Shown one piece after another: positions 1-6,399 of a stretch of DNA of 7,146 bases (its first letter is position 1; each line of letters begins with the position of its first letter). Origin of the DNA: Nitrospinota bacterium (GTDB lineage Bacteria; UBA8248); NCBI GenBank assembly GCA_011523725.1, contig WTGD01000280.1, positions 1 through 7,146 on the forward strand. The letters are read 5' to 3'. The notes beneath the pieces were generated by a model that made no database searches, was not told the origin of the DNA, and saw only the letters and a list, made by a program, of their open reading frames with translations. Position numbers and translations under genes: made by a program.

Positions 1-145
1 CGGACTTACCGCAGCCCGACTCGCCGACTATCGCCCCCGTCTCGCCTTCCTGCACGTCGTAGGGGATGCCGTTGACCGCCTTGACGACGCCGGAGGAAGT
101 GAAAAAATGCGTTCTCAAGTCTTCGATTTCAAGAAGCGCGCTCAA
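1..145 (-). CDS. Peptide-type ABC transporter ATP-binding protein, N-terminus (partial)
   Basis: The first 48 residues of an ATP-binding subunit of the oligopeptide/dipeptide (OppD/DppD) ABC importer class run off the left edge. Such subunits sit on the cytoplasmic face and power uptake of peptides or other small solutes through two permeases fed by a binding protein. The visible part has the usual N-terminal strand (LLEIEDLRTHF), a VVKAVNG segment and the Walker A motif GESGCGKS at residues 41-48, with the nucleotide-binding lysine at 47. An in-frame TAA at 160-158 lies five codons upstream, and the first usable start after it is TTG at 145. AAGGA nine bases upstream is a fair ribosome binding site. 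The class is clear from the GESGCGKS block and the adjoining sequence; the substrate cannot be told. The rest of the transporter should lie to the left of this window. Confidence 0.85.
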   Translation of the reverse strand, partial: MSALLEIEDLRTHFFTSSGVVKAVNGIPYDVQEGETGAIVGESGCGKS

Positions 146-170
146 AGACCCCTGTCCTTACAAAACAAGC

Positions 171-190
171 CGGAAAAATGCCGAAAAATG
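171..190. repeat. Imperfect 10-bp tandem repeat in ABC gene leader
   Basis: Two adjacent 10-mers, cggaaaaatg and ccgaaaaatg, differ at one position. They lie between the candidate promoter and the TTG start of the ABC ATPase gene, so they would be in its 5' untranslated region. This could be an operator, an A/T-rich spacer or chance. Confidence 0.3.
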
Positions 191-224
191 TCTTTTGATT
201 CCTTGTGGGTCCAAGGTCTGGAGA

Positions 225-253
225 ACACTAAATCTTGTTGAATGCAAAGTCAA
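225..253 (-). promoter_or_regulatory. Candidate sigma-70 promoter for the ABC ATPase gene
   Basis: On the minus strand TTGACT (253-248) is a 5-of-6 match to the -35 box. It is followed after 17 bases by TAGTGT (230-225), a 3-of-6 match to the -10 box. Transcription would begin near 218, about 70 bases before the TTG start. The -10 box is weak, but the -35 box and spacing are good. The 172-nt gap after the synthetase gene makes a separate promoter plausible. Confidence 0.35.
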
Positions 254-317
254 TCGGCGATTTTTTGCCTACGGCAAGGTTTTGCCCAAACCTCTGGACG
301 GGCCACAAAGTCCCATA

Positions 318-2426
318 TCAGGTATCGTTTCGGGTGATGATGAGGGCATCGGCCACCAGGCATCCCCCACCCCTCTCACACAGGAAAACGGGGTTCAAAT
401 CCATCTCCTCGATATGCTCGCGATAGGCGAAAGCGGCGTCTCCCAGGCGGCAGACAGCCTCGGCGAACGCTGCTTTATCGAGCGGCCCGCGCCGCCGGTG
501 ACCCTCGAATATCTTCTTGCACTTGAGTTCATCCATCATCTCGCAGGCGTCATCGAGCGTGAGCGGGGCGACGCGCATGCTCACGTCGTCGAGTAGCTCC
601 ACATCCGGGCCGCCGAGGCCAATCGTCACCACAGGGCCGAACTGTGGGTCCCTCTTCACGCCGAGCAAGAATTCCACACCGCCCTCGACCTGCTCCTGAA
701 GCAGATAACCCTCCAGTTCGCACGCCTCCCGCAGTCCAGCAATCTCGGCGAGTGCGCCTTCGAGAGCCTTCTCATCGCCGAGGCCCGTTTTCACCAGCCC
801 CCGCTCCGTCTTGTGCTGAATTTCAGAAGAAACCCCTTTCAAAACGAGGGGAAAGCGCAAATCACGCGCCGCAAGGCGAACCTCCTCGCCCGTACGGCAG
901 AACCGATGCGCCACAACGGGCAAGCCGAAATCACGGACGAGCGCCAGGGATTGCGCCTCGTTCAGGGACCTTGCGGCAGAAAGCCTTTCTGCAATCGAGG
1001 GAGATGGCGCAGCAACAGTGTGCGATGCGCCCTCTTTTCCCCTCCCCGGAACTCTCGCATACCGGACCAGGGCCGCCGCCGCGTGCGCGCATCCCGAGAT
1101 GGACTGAAAAGAGGCGATTCCCTCCCTCGCCAGGAGCCCGTGCGCATCCTCCGCATGGGGATTGAAATAGGCCAGCATGGGAACGCCGGGGTTCTTCCGC
1201 TTCAAGCGCACGATGGGTTCGACCCCCATCCCGGGCTCGAACTGCGCGCTCGATCCCACGATGGGGATCACCACGTCGAAGCAGCCGCTTTCGAGAAAAG
1301 ATTCGAGAAAATCAGAATACAGGTGAATATCGGCGATGGTGGTGTCGAGCGGATTCTCTATCCGCCCGAAGGCGGGGTGTTTTTCCTTCATTCGGGTACG
1401 GAGCGCGTCATCCACCTCGGCGACCTCCAAATCAAGCGCGCCGCACTTATCGGCCATCAGGGCGCCCGCACCGCCCGTCGTCGTGACGACGCCCATTCTG
1501 TCCCCTTCCGGGAGCTTCGAGACGCAGAACATGTGGGCGACCTCGAAAAGCGCTTCCAGGTCATCCACCCGCGCCACGCTCCACTTCCGGAACAGCGCCT
1601 CATATACCCTGTCCTCCCCCACCAGGGCCCCCGTGTGGCTCAGAGCCGCGCGCTCCCCCTCGCGCGCCTCACCCAGCTTGAGAACGACCAGAGGCTTTTC
1701 CTGCCGCAGGGCCTTTTCGAGCACTTTCTTGAACTTCTCCCCGTCGCGCACCCCTTCGAGATATACCGCGATGGCGCGGGTGCGGGGGTCGTCAATGAGA
1801 TAATCGAGATAATCAGACACCTCCAAATCCATCTCGTTGCCGCAGGAGATGAGATGGCTGAACCCGATCCCGCGCTGCGCCGCGCGCGAGAGCAAAGCGC
1901 CGCCAATGCTTCCGCTCTGGCAGACCACCCCGATGCCGCCCGGGAGCATCTCCTCCACGTCGAGCGCTATCAGTCCCGCCAGGTGAAAATTGTGATGAAA
2001 ATTGTGCACGCCCGCCGTGTTCGGCCCGCAGACTCGGACTCCCCCGTCCCGGGCGATGCGCTGGATTTCGGCTTCCAGGTGCGCGCCCGCCTCATCTGCC
2101 TCGGAAAAACCGCCGGTATAGATGATGGCCGCGCCCACCCCCGCCCCGGAGCATTCGGCCAAAACGTCCGCCACGCGCTCTCTTCCCACGGTGATGAAGG
2201 CGACGTCCGGCGTCTCCGGGAGCGCATCGAGCCTCGGCCGGCAGCGCACGCCGGCCACTTCCTCGTATTTGGGGTTTACGGGATAGACTCTGCCTCCAAA
2301 ACCATGGCGCAGGAGATTCTTCACCACGCGGCCGTTGAATTGCTCCAGATTCGCCGACGCACCGATGACGGCTACCGACTCAGGCGAAAGGAGGCGCGCA
2401 AGGCTATCGGCGGTTGTGGTCTGCAT
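318..2426 (-). CDS. Fused ADP/NDP-forming acyl-CoA synthetase (acetate--CoA ligase family)
   Basis: A 702-residue protein expected to join a carboxylic acid to CoA using a nucleoside triphosphate through phosphohistidine transfer, as in ADP-forming acetyl-CoA synthetases. Order of parts: CoA-binding Rossmann domain (about 5-125, glycine-rich VIGASAN at 20-26), succinyl-CoA-ligase-like domain (about 150-290), a second flavodoxin-like ligase domain (about 308-455), then a C-terminal ATP-grasp domain (about 478-700). This is the single-chain alpha-beta arrangement. Both expected histidines are present: H264 in ALSHTGAL, the site phosphorylated in the family, and H538 in QHKTERG of the ATP-grasp part. 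KRDPQFGPVVTIGLGG (591-606) and EEMDLNPVF (673-681) are also typical ATP-grasp signatures. The ATG at 2426 suits the CoA-binding domain's usual N-terminus, though the ribosome site is weak (AGGGA about 12 bases upstream). It begins 37 nt after the dehydrogenase gene, so the two probably share an mRNA. The acyl substrate is unknown; relatives act on acetate, dicarboxylic and aromatic acids. Confidence 0.92.
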   Translation of the reverse strand: MQTTTADSLARLLSPESVAVIGASANLEQFNGRVVKNLLRHGFGGRVYPVNPKYEEVAGVRCRPRLDALPETPDVAFITVGRERVADVLAECSGAGVGAAIIYTGGFSEADEAGAHLEAEIQRIARDGGVRVCGPNTAGVHNFHHNFHLAGLIALDVEEMLPGGIGVVCQSGSIGGALLSRAAQRGIGFSHLISCGNEMDLEVSDYLDYLIDDPRTRAIAVYLEGVRDGEKFKKVLEKALRQEKPLVVLKLGEAREGERAALSHTGALVGEDRVYEALFRKWSVARVDDLEALFEVAHMFCVSKLPEGDRMGVVTTTGGAGALMADKCGALDLEVAEVDDALRTRMKEKHPAFGRIENPLDTTIADIHLYSDFLESFLESGCFDVVIPIVGSSAQFEPGMGVEPIVRLKRKNPGVPMLAYFNPHAEDAHGLLAREGIASFQSISGCAHAAAALVRYARVPGRGKEGASHTVAAPSPSIAERLSAARSLNEAQSLALVRDFGLPVVAHRFCRTGEEVRLAARDLRFPLVLKGVSSEIQHKTERGLVKTGLGDEKALEGALAEIAGLREACELEGYLLQEQVEGGVEFLLGVKRDPQFGPVVTIGLGGPDVELLDDVSMRVAPLTLDDACEMMDELKCKKIFEGHRRRGPLDKAAFAEAVCRLGDAAFAYREHIEEMDLNPVFLCERGGGCLVADALIITRNDT

Positions 2427-2463
2427 GATCAGGAAAATTCCCTAAAACGCATATCGCGTGAAG

Positions 2464-3615
2464 TTACGCCTTTGGCGGGCGCTGGCTGAAGGGACGCTCG
2501 TAGATCAGAGAGGCCAGTCGGTTTCTCAGCATCTCGGTGGAACCGCCCGCGATGGACCACCCGCGAATCTTGCGGTAGAGGAACTCGAGCGGCATCTCGG
2601 TGGAAAAGCCGTAGCCGCCGTGAAGCTGAATGGCGTCGTCCGCCACCTGGCGCGCCATCTCGTTGCAGTAGAGCTTGGCGCTCGTCGTCTCCACGGCCGA
2701 GGGCAGGCCCGCGCGCGCGTTCGAGAGCGCCCGGTAGAGGAGCAGGCGCGCCGCCTCGAGCTTCACCCGCATGTCCGCCACCATCCACTGAACGCCCTGA
2801 AACTCACACAGGGGGCGGCCGAACTGCCTCCTCTCACTGGTGTGGGCGACCGTCATGTCGTAAGCCGCCTGCGCCAGGGCCAGACAGCGCGTGGCGTTTC
2901 CGAGGCGCTCCACGTTGAACACGGGCATCAGGACCCGAAAACCCTCCTCATCCACCAGCACGTTCTCCCTGGGGATACGCGCGTTCTCGAAATGAAGCGC
3001 GCAGTGCGCCTCCCCGCTCATGTAGTGTTCGGTCTTTCCCTTCGTGAAGCCCGGCGTTCCCGTCTCCACCACGACGGCGCCGCAATCCCGCGTCCTGGGG
3101 CCGAAACGGACGTAGACGACGAACAAGTCCGCGTGCGGGGCGCTCGAACTGAAGCACTTCTGGCCGTTCACGAGGACGCTCTCGCCGTCATATTCCGCCG
3201 TGGTCTGCAAATCCGTGGCCGCCGAGCCGGCGTCCGGCTCCGTCATGCTGATGGAGATGATCTTCTCCCCGCGGCATATCGGGGGCAGAAAGCGCTCCTT
3301 CTGCTCGGCGGAGCCCAACTCGTCAATCACGCGGATGGGCCCCATGTTCCCCATCTGCACCACGTCGCCGCTGTGGGGACACACCTGCGAGACCGCCTCC
3401 ATCACCAGGCAGGCCTCGAAGATCGACTGGCCCCCTCCGTGGGGTTCGGCCACCGTCATGCCCATCATGCCGTGATCGGCCAGCACCTTCATGGAGCGTC
3501 TGGGGTATTCGCCCGTGCGCGCATAGGAGAAGGCATCGACGGCGAACTCCCTCAGGGCCAACTCCCGCGCCGTCTGCCGGAGCAGGCGGTCCGATTCTTC
3601 GAGCTGAAAATCCAC
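2464..3615 (-). CDS. Acyl-CoA dehydrogenase
   Basis: An FAD-dependent acyl-CoA dehydrogenase that would make the 2,3-enoyl-CoA from an acyl-CoA and pass electrons to electron-transfer flavoprotein. I chose GTG at 3615 (383 residues): the protein then begins VDFQLEESDRLLRQ, matching the usual MDF-L-EEQ family start, and AAGGGG lies five bases upstream. An ATG at 3636 would add seven residues but has no visible ribosome site. Residues below are numbered from that upstream ATG; subtract seven for the GTG start. The flavin-contact signature SMTEPDAGSAATD is at 130-142, the mid-domain RRQFGRPLCEFQ at 269-280, and the C-terminal signature QLHGGYGFSTEMPLE at 337-351. At the spot where most family members have the catalytic base (Y-E-G-T), this protein reads AGGSTE, so the glutamate is glycine (G364). 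E243 in NVERLG is placed like the alternative catalytic glutamate of isovaleryl-CoA and long-chain dehydrogenases. The gene is probably first in an operon with the acyl-CoA synthetase. Substrate unknown. Confidence 0.92.
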   Translation of the reverse strand: MDFQLEESDRLLRQTARELALREFAVDAFSYARTGEYPRRSMKVLADHGMMGMTVAEPHGGGQSIFEACLVMEAVSQVCPHSGDVVQMGNMGPIRVIDELGSAEQKERFLPPICRGEKIISISMTEPDAGSAATDLQTTAEYDGESVLVNGQKCFSSSAPHADLFVVYVRFGPRTRDCGAVVVETGTPGFTKGKTEHYMSGEAHCALHFENARIPRENVLVDEEGFRVLMPVFNVERLGNATRCLALAQAAYDMTVAHTSERRQFGRPLCEFQGVQWMVADMRVKLEAARLLLYRALSNARAGLPSAVETTSAKLYCNEMARQVADDAIQLHGGYGFSTEMPLEFLYRKIRGWSIAGGSTEMLRNRLASLIYERPFSQRPPKA

Positions 3616-3640
3616 AAAATCCCCTTTTCCATTCATTCAA

Positions 3641-3674
3641 GCGATGCCGCCGCTAACGTCCAATAGCGCATCGC
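3641..3674. repeat. Interrupted inverted repeat in the divergent intergenic region
   Basis: GCGATG (3641-3646) pairs with CATCGC (3669-3674). Inside it CGCTA (3651-3655) pairs with TAGCG (3664-3668), giving 11 base pairs interrupted by a four-base bulge (3647-3650) around an eight-base loop. It lies just upstream of the dehydrogenase ribosome site, so it could fold in that mRNA's leader or be an operator shared by the two divergent genes. There is no T-run, so it is not a terminator. Confidence 0.4.
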
Positions 3675-3763
3675 ACCCCAAGTTTTACAACACCTTTGGA
3701 TTCGAGGCGACGCGCACACTAATCAATCCGCATCGCCGACGCAACGACTCCCCCGATTCCGTT

Positions 3764-3791
3764 TTGCGCGCCCCCCGAATTGCTCTACAAT
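3764..3791 (+). promoter_or_regulatory. Candidate sigma-70 promoter for the maleate-isomerase-like gene
   Basis: TTGCGC (3764-3769) and TACAAT (3786-3791, a 5-of-6 match to the -10 consensus) are separated by 16 bases. Transcription would begin near 3798, about 26 bases before the ATG at 3824. I saw no equally good promoter for the dehydrogenase on the opposite strand of this 200-base divergent region. Confidence 0.55.
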
Positions 3792-3823
3792 TCCTGAACC
3801 CTATCGCCGCTCTGGAGTCTGCG

Positions 3824-4525
3824 ATGACCGCGACAGAAGAAGCCCAGTTCCGCGTCGGCCTTCTCGTTCCCTCCTCGAACGCCACGATGGAGCGGGATTT
3901 TCACCGAAACCTGCCCGAAAATGTCTACGTCGCCACCTCCCGCATGTTCCTGGATGAGACGACGAAAAAGGCCGAGATCCGCATGCTCGAAGAATCCCTG
4001 CCCGAGGCGAACCGGATGCTCAAGACGGTGGAGCCGCATTTCTGCGTCTTCGGCTGCACCTCGGGCGGCGCGCTCTTCGGACAGGCGCACGATCAGAAGA
4101 TAAAAGCGCAAATCGAGGAAGAAACGGGCGCCGAGACGGCCACCATTCTCTCGTCGCTCGCGCGTGAATTCGCCGAAATGAACGCGAAGAAACTCGTGGT
4201 GCTCACACCCTACGTCGATGAGTTGAACGGGCCCATACGAGCGTCTTTGGAGGAAGACGGCATGGAGGTCCTCTCAATAGACGGCATGGGAATCACGGAC
4301 AACATTGAGATCGGCAACACGCGGGCGGATAAAATCCTTGGATTCGCGGAGGAGAAACTCTCTCACAAGAATCTCAAAAAAGCGGATTGTCTTTTCGTCT
4401 CCTGCACGAACCTGCCCGCCGTAGACGCCCTGCCGGAGATTGAGGCCCGCTACCCCGACCTGCCTGTGATGACAAGCAATCTCGCCGCTCTCCTCGCGGT
4501 GCGCAGAAAATTGAACGAGGAATAG
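3824..4525 (+). CDS. Maleate cis-trans isomerase-like protein (Asp/Glu racemase superfamily)
   Basis: A 233-residue cytoplasmic enzyme of the Asp/Glu racemase superfamily, nearest in motif layout to maleate cis-trans isomerases and arylmalonate decarboxylases. The N-terminal VGLLVPSSNATMERD (11-25) carries the conserved substrate-carboxylate Asn (N19). The two catalytic cysteines of the isomerase type are both present: C78 in FGCTSGGALFG and C194 in VSCTNLPAVD. Maleate isomerases use such a pair to form a covalent adduct at the first cysteine and transfer protons. The open frame extends upstream to 3644, but the ATG at 3824 is the real start: GGAG sits at 3814-3817, the superfamily motif begins at residue 11, and the candidate promoter lies inside the upstream extension. 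The gene is divergent from the dehydrogenase and first in the plus-strand group, 163 nt before the AtuA-like gene. Maleate is a guess; a racemase, decarboxylase or isomerase of another small dicarboxylate is equally possible. Confidence 0.85.
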   Translation: MTATEEAQFRVGLLVPSSNATMERDFHRNLPENVYVATSRMFLDETTKKAEIRMLEESLPEANRMLKTVEPHFCVFGCTSGGALFGQAHDQKIKAQIEEETGAETATILSSLAREFAEMNAKKLVVLTPYVDELNGPIRASLEEDGMEVLSIDGMGITDNIEIGNTRADKILGFAEEKLSHKNLKKADCLFVSCTNLPAVDALPEIEARYPDLPVMTSNLAALLAVRRKLNEE

Positions 4526-4688
4526 TACCGGACGCCGGATACGTCTTCTGTCTTTCTCTCTCAAGAAAATCGGTGTAGGATACGCACTCGCTATATCGAC
4601 ATGGCAGCACCCGGCGACAAGGCCGCCTCGGGGCGTGTCCTCAGGAGCAGGATGCGTATGAATCTCACCAAAATGGAGTGAACCCACC
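4526..4688 (+). other. Structured non-coding leader before the AtuA-like gene
   Basis: The only large gap within the plus-strand group. It can fold as nested stems: ATACGCA (4580-4586) with TGCGTAT (4653-4659), GACATG (4598-4603) with CGTGTC (4634-4639, one G-U pair), and CCC/GGG plus GGCG/CGCC (4610-4616 with 4624-4632). A 26-codon open frame (4601-4681) and a nested 9-codon one (from ATG 4652, with AGGAG at 4643-4647) end seven bases before the TTG start of the next gene. TAGGAT at 4576-4581 is a weak -10-like site with no good -35 box. This may be a regulatory leader, or an unstructured spacer in a GC-rich genome. Confidence 0.3.
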
Positions 4689-6065
4689 TTGGAAGCGCGC
4701 GTACTTTCTCCTTGCGGCGTCATCGGCTCGGGTTTTCCCGAAAGTTCTTTCGAGCGCGGGTTGTCCATGAAGCCCCACGTCATCGCCTGCGACGGGGGCT
4801 CGACGGACAACGGACCGGCCTTTCTCGGCGCGGGAAAGCCGAACTTCTCCCGATCGGCGACCAAGCGCGACTTGAAACTCATGCTCCAGGGGCGCGAAAG
4901 CCTGGGCGTTCCCGTTATCGTGGGTTCATGCGGCACGGGGGGCGGCGACGCGGGGCTGGAGTGGATGCGCGACATTTGTCTGGAAATCGCCCGCGAGGAG
5001 GGCCTGAGCTTCAAACTCGCCCTGGTTCGTGGCGAACAGGACAAGGCGTATCTCAAGAAAAGATACAAGGAAGGCCGCATTCAGGCGCTCGACCCGGCGC
5101 CCCCGCTCGATGAGGAAATTATCGACAAAAGCGCGCACATCGTGGGCATGATGGGGGATGAACCCATCGCCCGTGCGATCGACGAAGGAGCGGACGTGGT
5201 GCTGACCGGCAGGGCATCGGACACCTCGGTCTTCGCCTGCCATCCCGTGCGGATGGGCGCGGACCGAGGTCTCGCCTGGCATGCGGCCAAGATCCTCGAG
5301 TGCGGCGCGGCCTGCGCTGTGCACCGGGCGCGGCCGGATGGTTGTTTCGCCTGGATCCGCGACGATCATTTCGTGGTCGAACCGCTCAACCCGCAGATGT
5401 ACTGCACCCCGCAGAGCGTGGCCTCCCACACCCTGTATGAAAACACCGATCCTTATCGTATCACCGAGCCCGCGGGTGTCCTCGACACGAGCCGCTCGGC
5501 CTACTCGGCGGAGAGCGAGCGCGCCGTTCGCGTTGTGGGTTCCGAGTTCCACACGGCGGAGCGTTATTCCATCAAGCTCGAAGGAGCGGAACTCGTCGGC
5601 TACCAGTCGGTGATCATCGGCGGGGTACGCGACCCCATGATCCTCAAGCAACTCGATTCCTGGCTCGACGGCATCAGAGAGGGCTTCGAGACGCGCGTTC
5701 AGGAAATCTTCCCCGACCGCGCGACGCCGCCCGCCTATCAACTCACCATCCGCGTGTTCGGGCGCGACGCCGTGATGGGGACGCTCGAACCCGAGGCGGG
5801 CCGGATTCCGCACGAGGTGGGCGTACTCTTCGAGGTGACGGCGGAAGATCAGGTGTCCGCGGGCACGATGGCGGCCACGCTGGCCCATTTCGCGCTCCAC
5901 TACCCCATCCCAGAGTGGGGCGGCCTCATATCGACGCTGGCGTTTCCCTTCACGCCCGCGGAACTCGAAAAAGGCCCCGTATACCGGTTCAACCTGAACC
6001 ACGTCGTCTACCCGGACGACCCCTACGAGATGTTCCCGAGCGAGATGATGGAGGTGGCGAACTGA
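4689..6065 (+). CDS. AtuA-family protein (acyclic terpene utilization family, DUF1446)
   Basis: A 458-residue protein of the AtuA/DUF1446 family. The family is named for a gene of the acyclic terpene (citronellol, geraniol) degradation cluster of Pseudomonas, but as far as I know its own reaction has not been established. Conserved glycine- and aspartate-rich blocks are visible: the N-terminal RVLSPCGVIGSGFPESSF (4-21), DGGSTDNGP (35-43), GSCGTGGGDAG (79-89), GRASDTSVFACHP (174-186), HAAKILECGA (198-207) and ENTDPYRITEPAGVLDTS (251-268). No signal peptide or membrane helix is seen. An in-frame TGA at 4659-4661 leaves TTG at 4689 as the only sensible start; GGAG at 4675-4678 lies ten bases upstream and the family block starts at residue 4. 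It lacks the extra C-terminal domain of full-length AtuA proteins; the next gene, overlapping the stop, encodes a DUF4387 protein that could take that place. Not every AtuA-family protein degrades terpenes, so I give no substrate. Confidence 0.88.
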   Translation: MEARVLSPCGVIGSGFPESSFERGLSMKPHVIACDGGSTDNGPAFLGAGKPNFSRSATKRDLKLMLQGRESLGVPVIVGSCGTGGGDAGLEWMRDICLEIAREEGLSFKLALVRGEQDKAYLKKRYKEGRIQALDPAPPLDEEIIDKSAHIVGMMGDEPIARAIDEGADVVLTGRASDTSVFACHPVRMGADRGLAWHAAKILECGAACAVHRARPDGCFAWIRDDHFVVEPLNPQMYCTPQSVASHTLYENTDPYRITEPAGVLDTSRSAYSAESERAVRVVGSEFHTAERYSIKLEGAELVGYQSVIIGGVRDPMILKQLDSWLDGIREGFETRVQEIFPDRATPPAYQLTIRVFGRDAVMGTLEPEAGRIPHEVGVLFEVTAEDQVSAGTMAATLAHFALHYPIPEWGGLISTLAFPFTPAELEKGPVYRFNLNHVVYPDDPYEMFPSEMMEVAN

Positions 6066-6379
6066 TGGCCACGCTCGGTGAACTCGCTAAACTCATCCGC
6101 TCGAAAAACGCAGGACCCTTCAACCTCACCTTCGACGTCATGTTCGACGAGGAAGAGACCTACCGGCGCGTGGTGGAATCGAACGTCCTCACCAAGGAGG
6201 TGTTCTGCCGCCTCTATAACCTGGTGGAGGAAAATGTGCTGCTCGTCCACCACGACGCCGCGCGCGCGATCAAGATATCCATTCCCCGTCCCGTGTTCTC
6301 CTGCGACCTGGAAGACGGCGACTGCTACGGCGGCCAGCAGTTCGGTCCCCTCGTCGGCATCGAAGTCCCGGACCCGTAA
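6065..6379 (+). CDS. DUF4387 protein
   Basis: A 104-residue protein matching the DUF4387 family as I know it: the opening LGELAKLIRSKNAGPF (4-19), central VLTKEVFCRLYNL (41-53), AIKISIPRP (68-76) and closing DCYGGQQFGPLVGIEV (86-101). The frame is open further upstream (to 5915), but the start is the ATG at 6065, which shares its A with the TGA stop of the AtuA-like gene (TGATG). GGAGGTGG lies about seven bases before it. Such overlap predicts translational coupling and a fixed protein ratio, so a complex with the AtuA-like protein is likely. The start LGELA..RS resembles the LG-LA-RSGDKG opening of the C-terminal domain of long AtuA proteins, suggesting it is a split-off counterpart. No catalytic function is known to me. 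Confidence 0.88.
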   Translation: MATLGELAKLIRSKNAGPFNLTFDVMFDEEETYRRVVESNVLTKEVFCRLYNLVEENVLLVHHDAARAIKISIPRPVFSCDLEDGDCYGGQQFGPLVGIEVPDP

Positions 6380-6399
6380 GGAAAAACTGGAGAAGAAAA

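Noticed and set aside
265..286. TTGCC / GGCAA / TTGCC segments that could form alternative hairpins after the synthetase gene.
   Set aside because: Stems of only five pairs and no T-run on the minus strand, so not a convincing terminator or attenuator.
813..2489. Long plus-strand open frame (558 codons) antisense to the acyl-CoA synthetase.
   Set aside because: The translation is rich in Arg, His, Gly and Pro with no recognisable domain, while the opposite strand carries a full set of family motifs. It is a shadow frame from GC-rich codon use.
2458..3666. 402-codon plus-strand frame antisense to the acyl-CoA dehydrogenase.
   Set aside because: No family resemblance and biased composition; the minus strand encodes a complete dehydrogenase.
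3644..3823. Sixty-codon upstream extension of the isomerase-like gene.
   Set aside because: It would run through the candidate promoter, has no family similarity, and the ATG at 3824 has its own GGAG site.
4528..4538. CCGG-ACG-CCGG hairpin right after the isomerase stop codon.
   Set aside because: Four-pair stem with a three-base loop and no immediate T-run; too weak to call a terminator.
4926..6002. 358-codon minus-strand frame opposite the AtuA-like gene.
   Set aside because: Low-complexity Arg/His/Gly composition without motifs; mirrors the third-position bias of the real gene.
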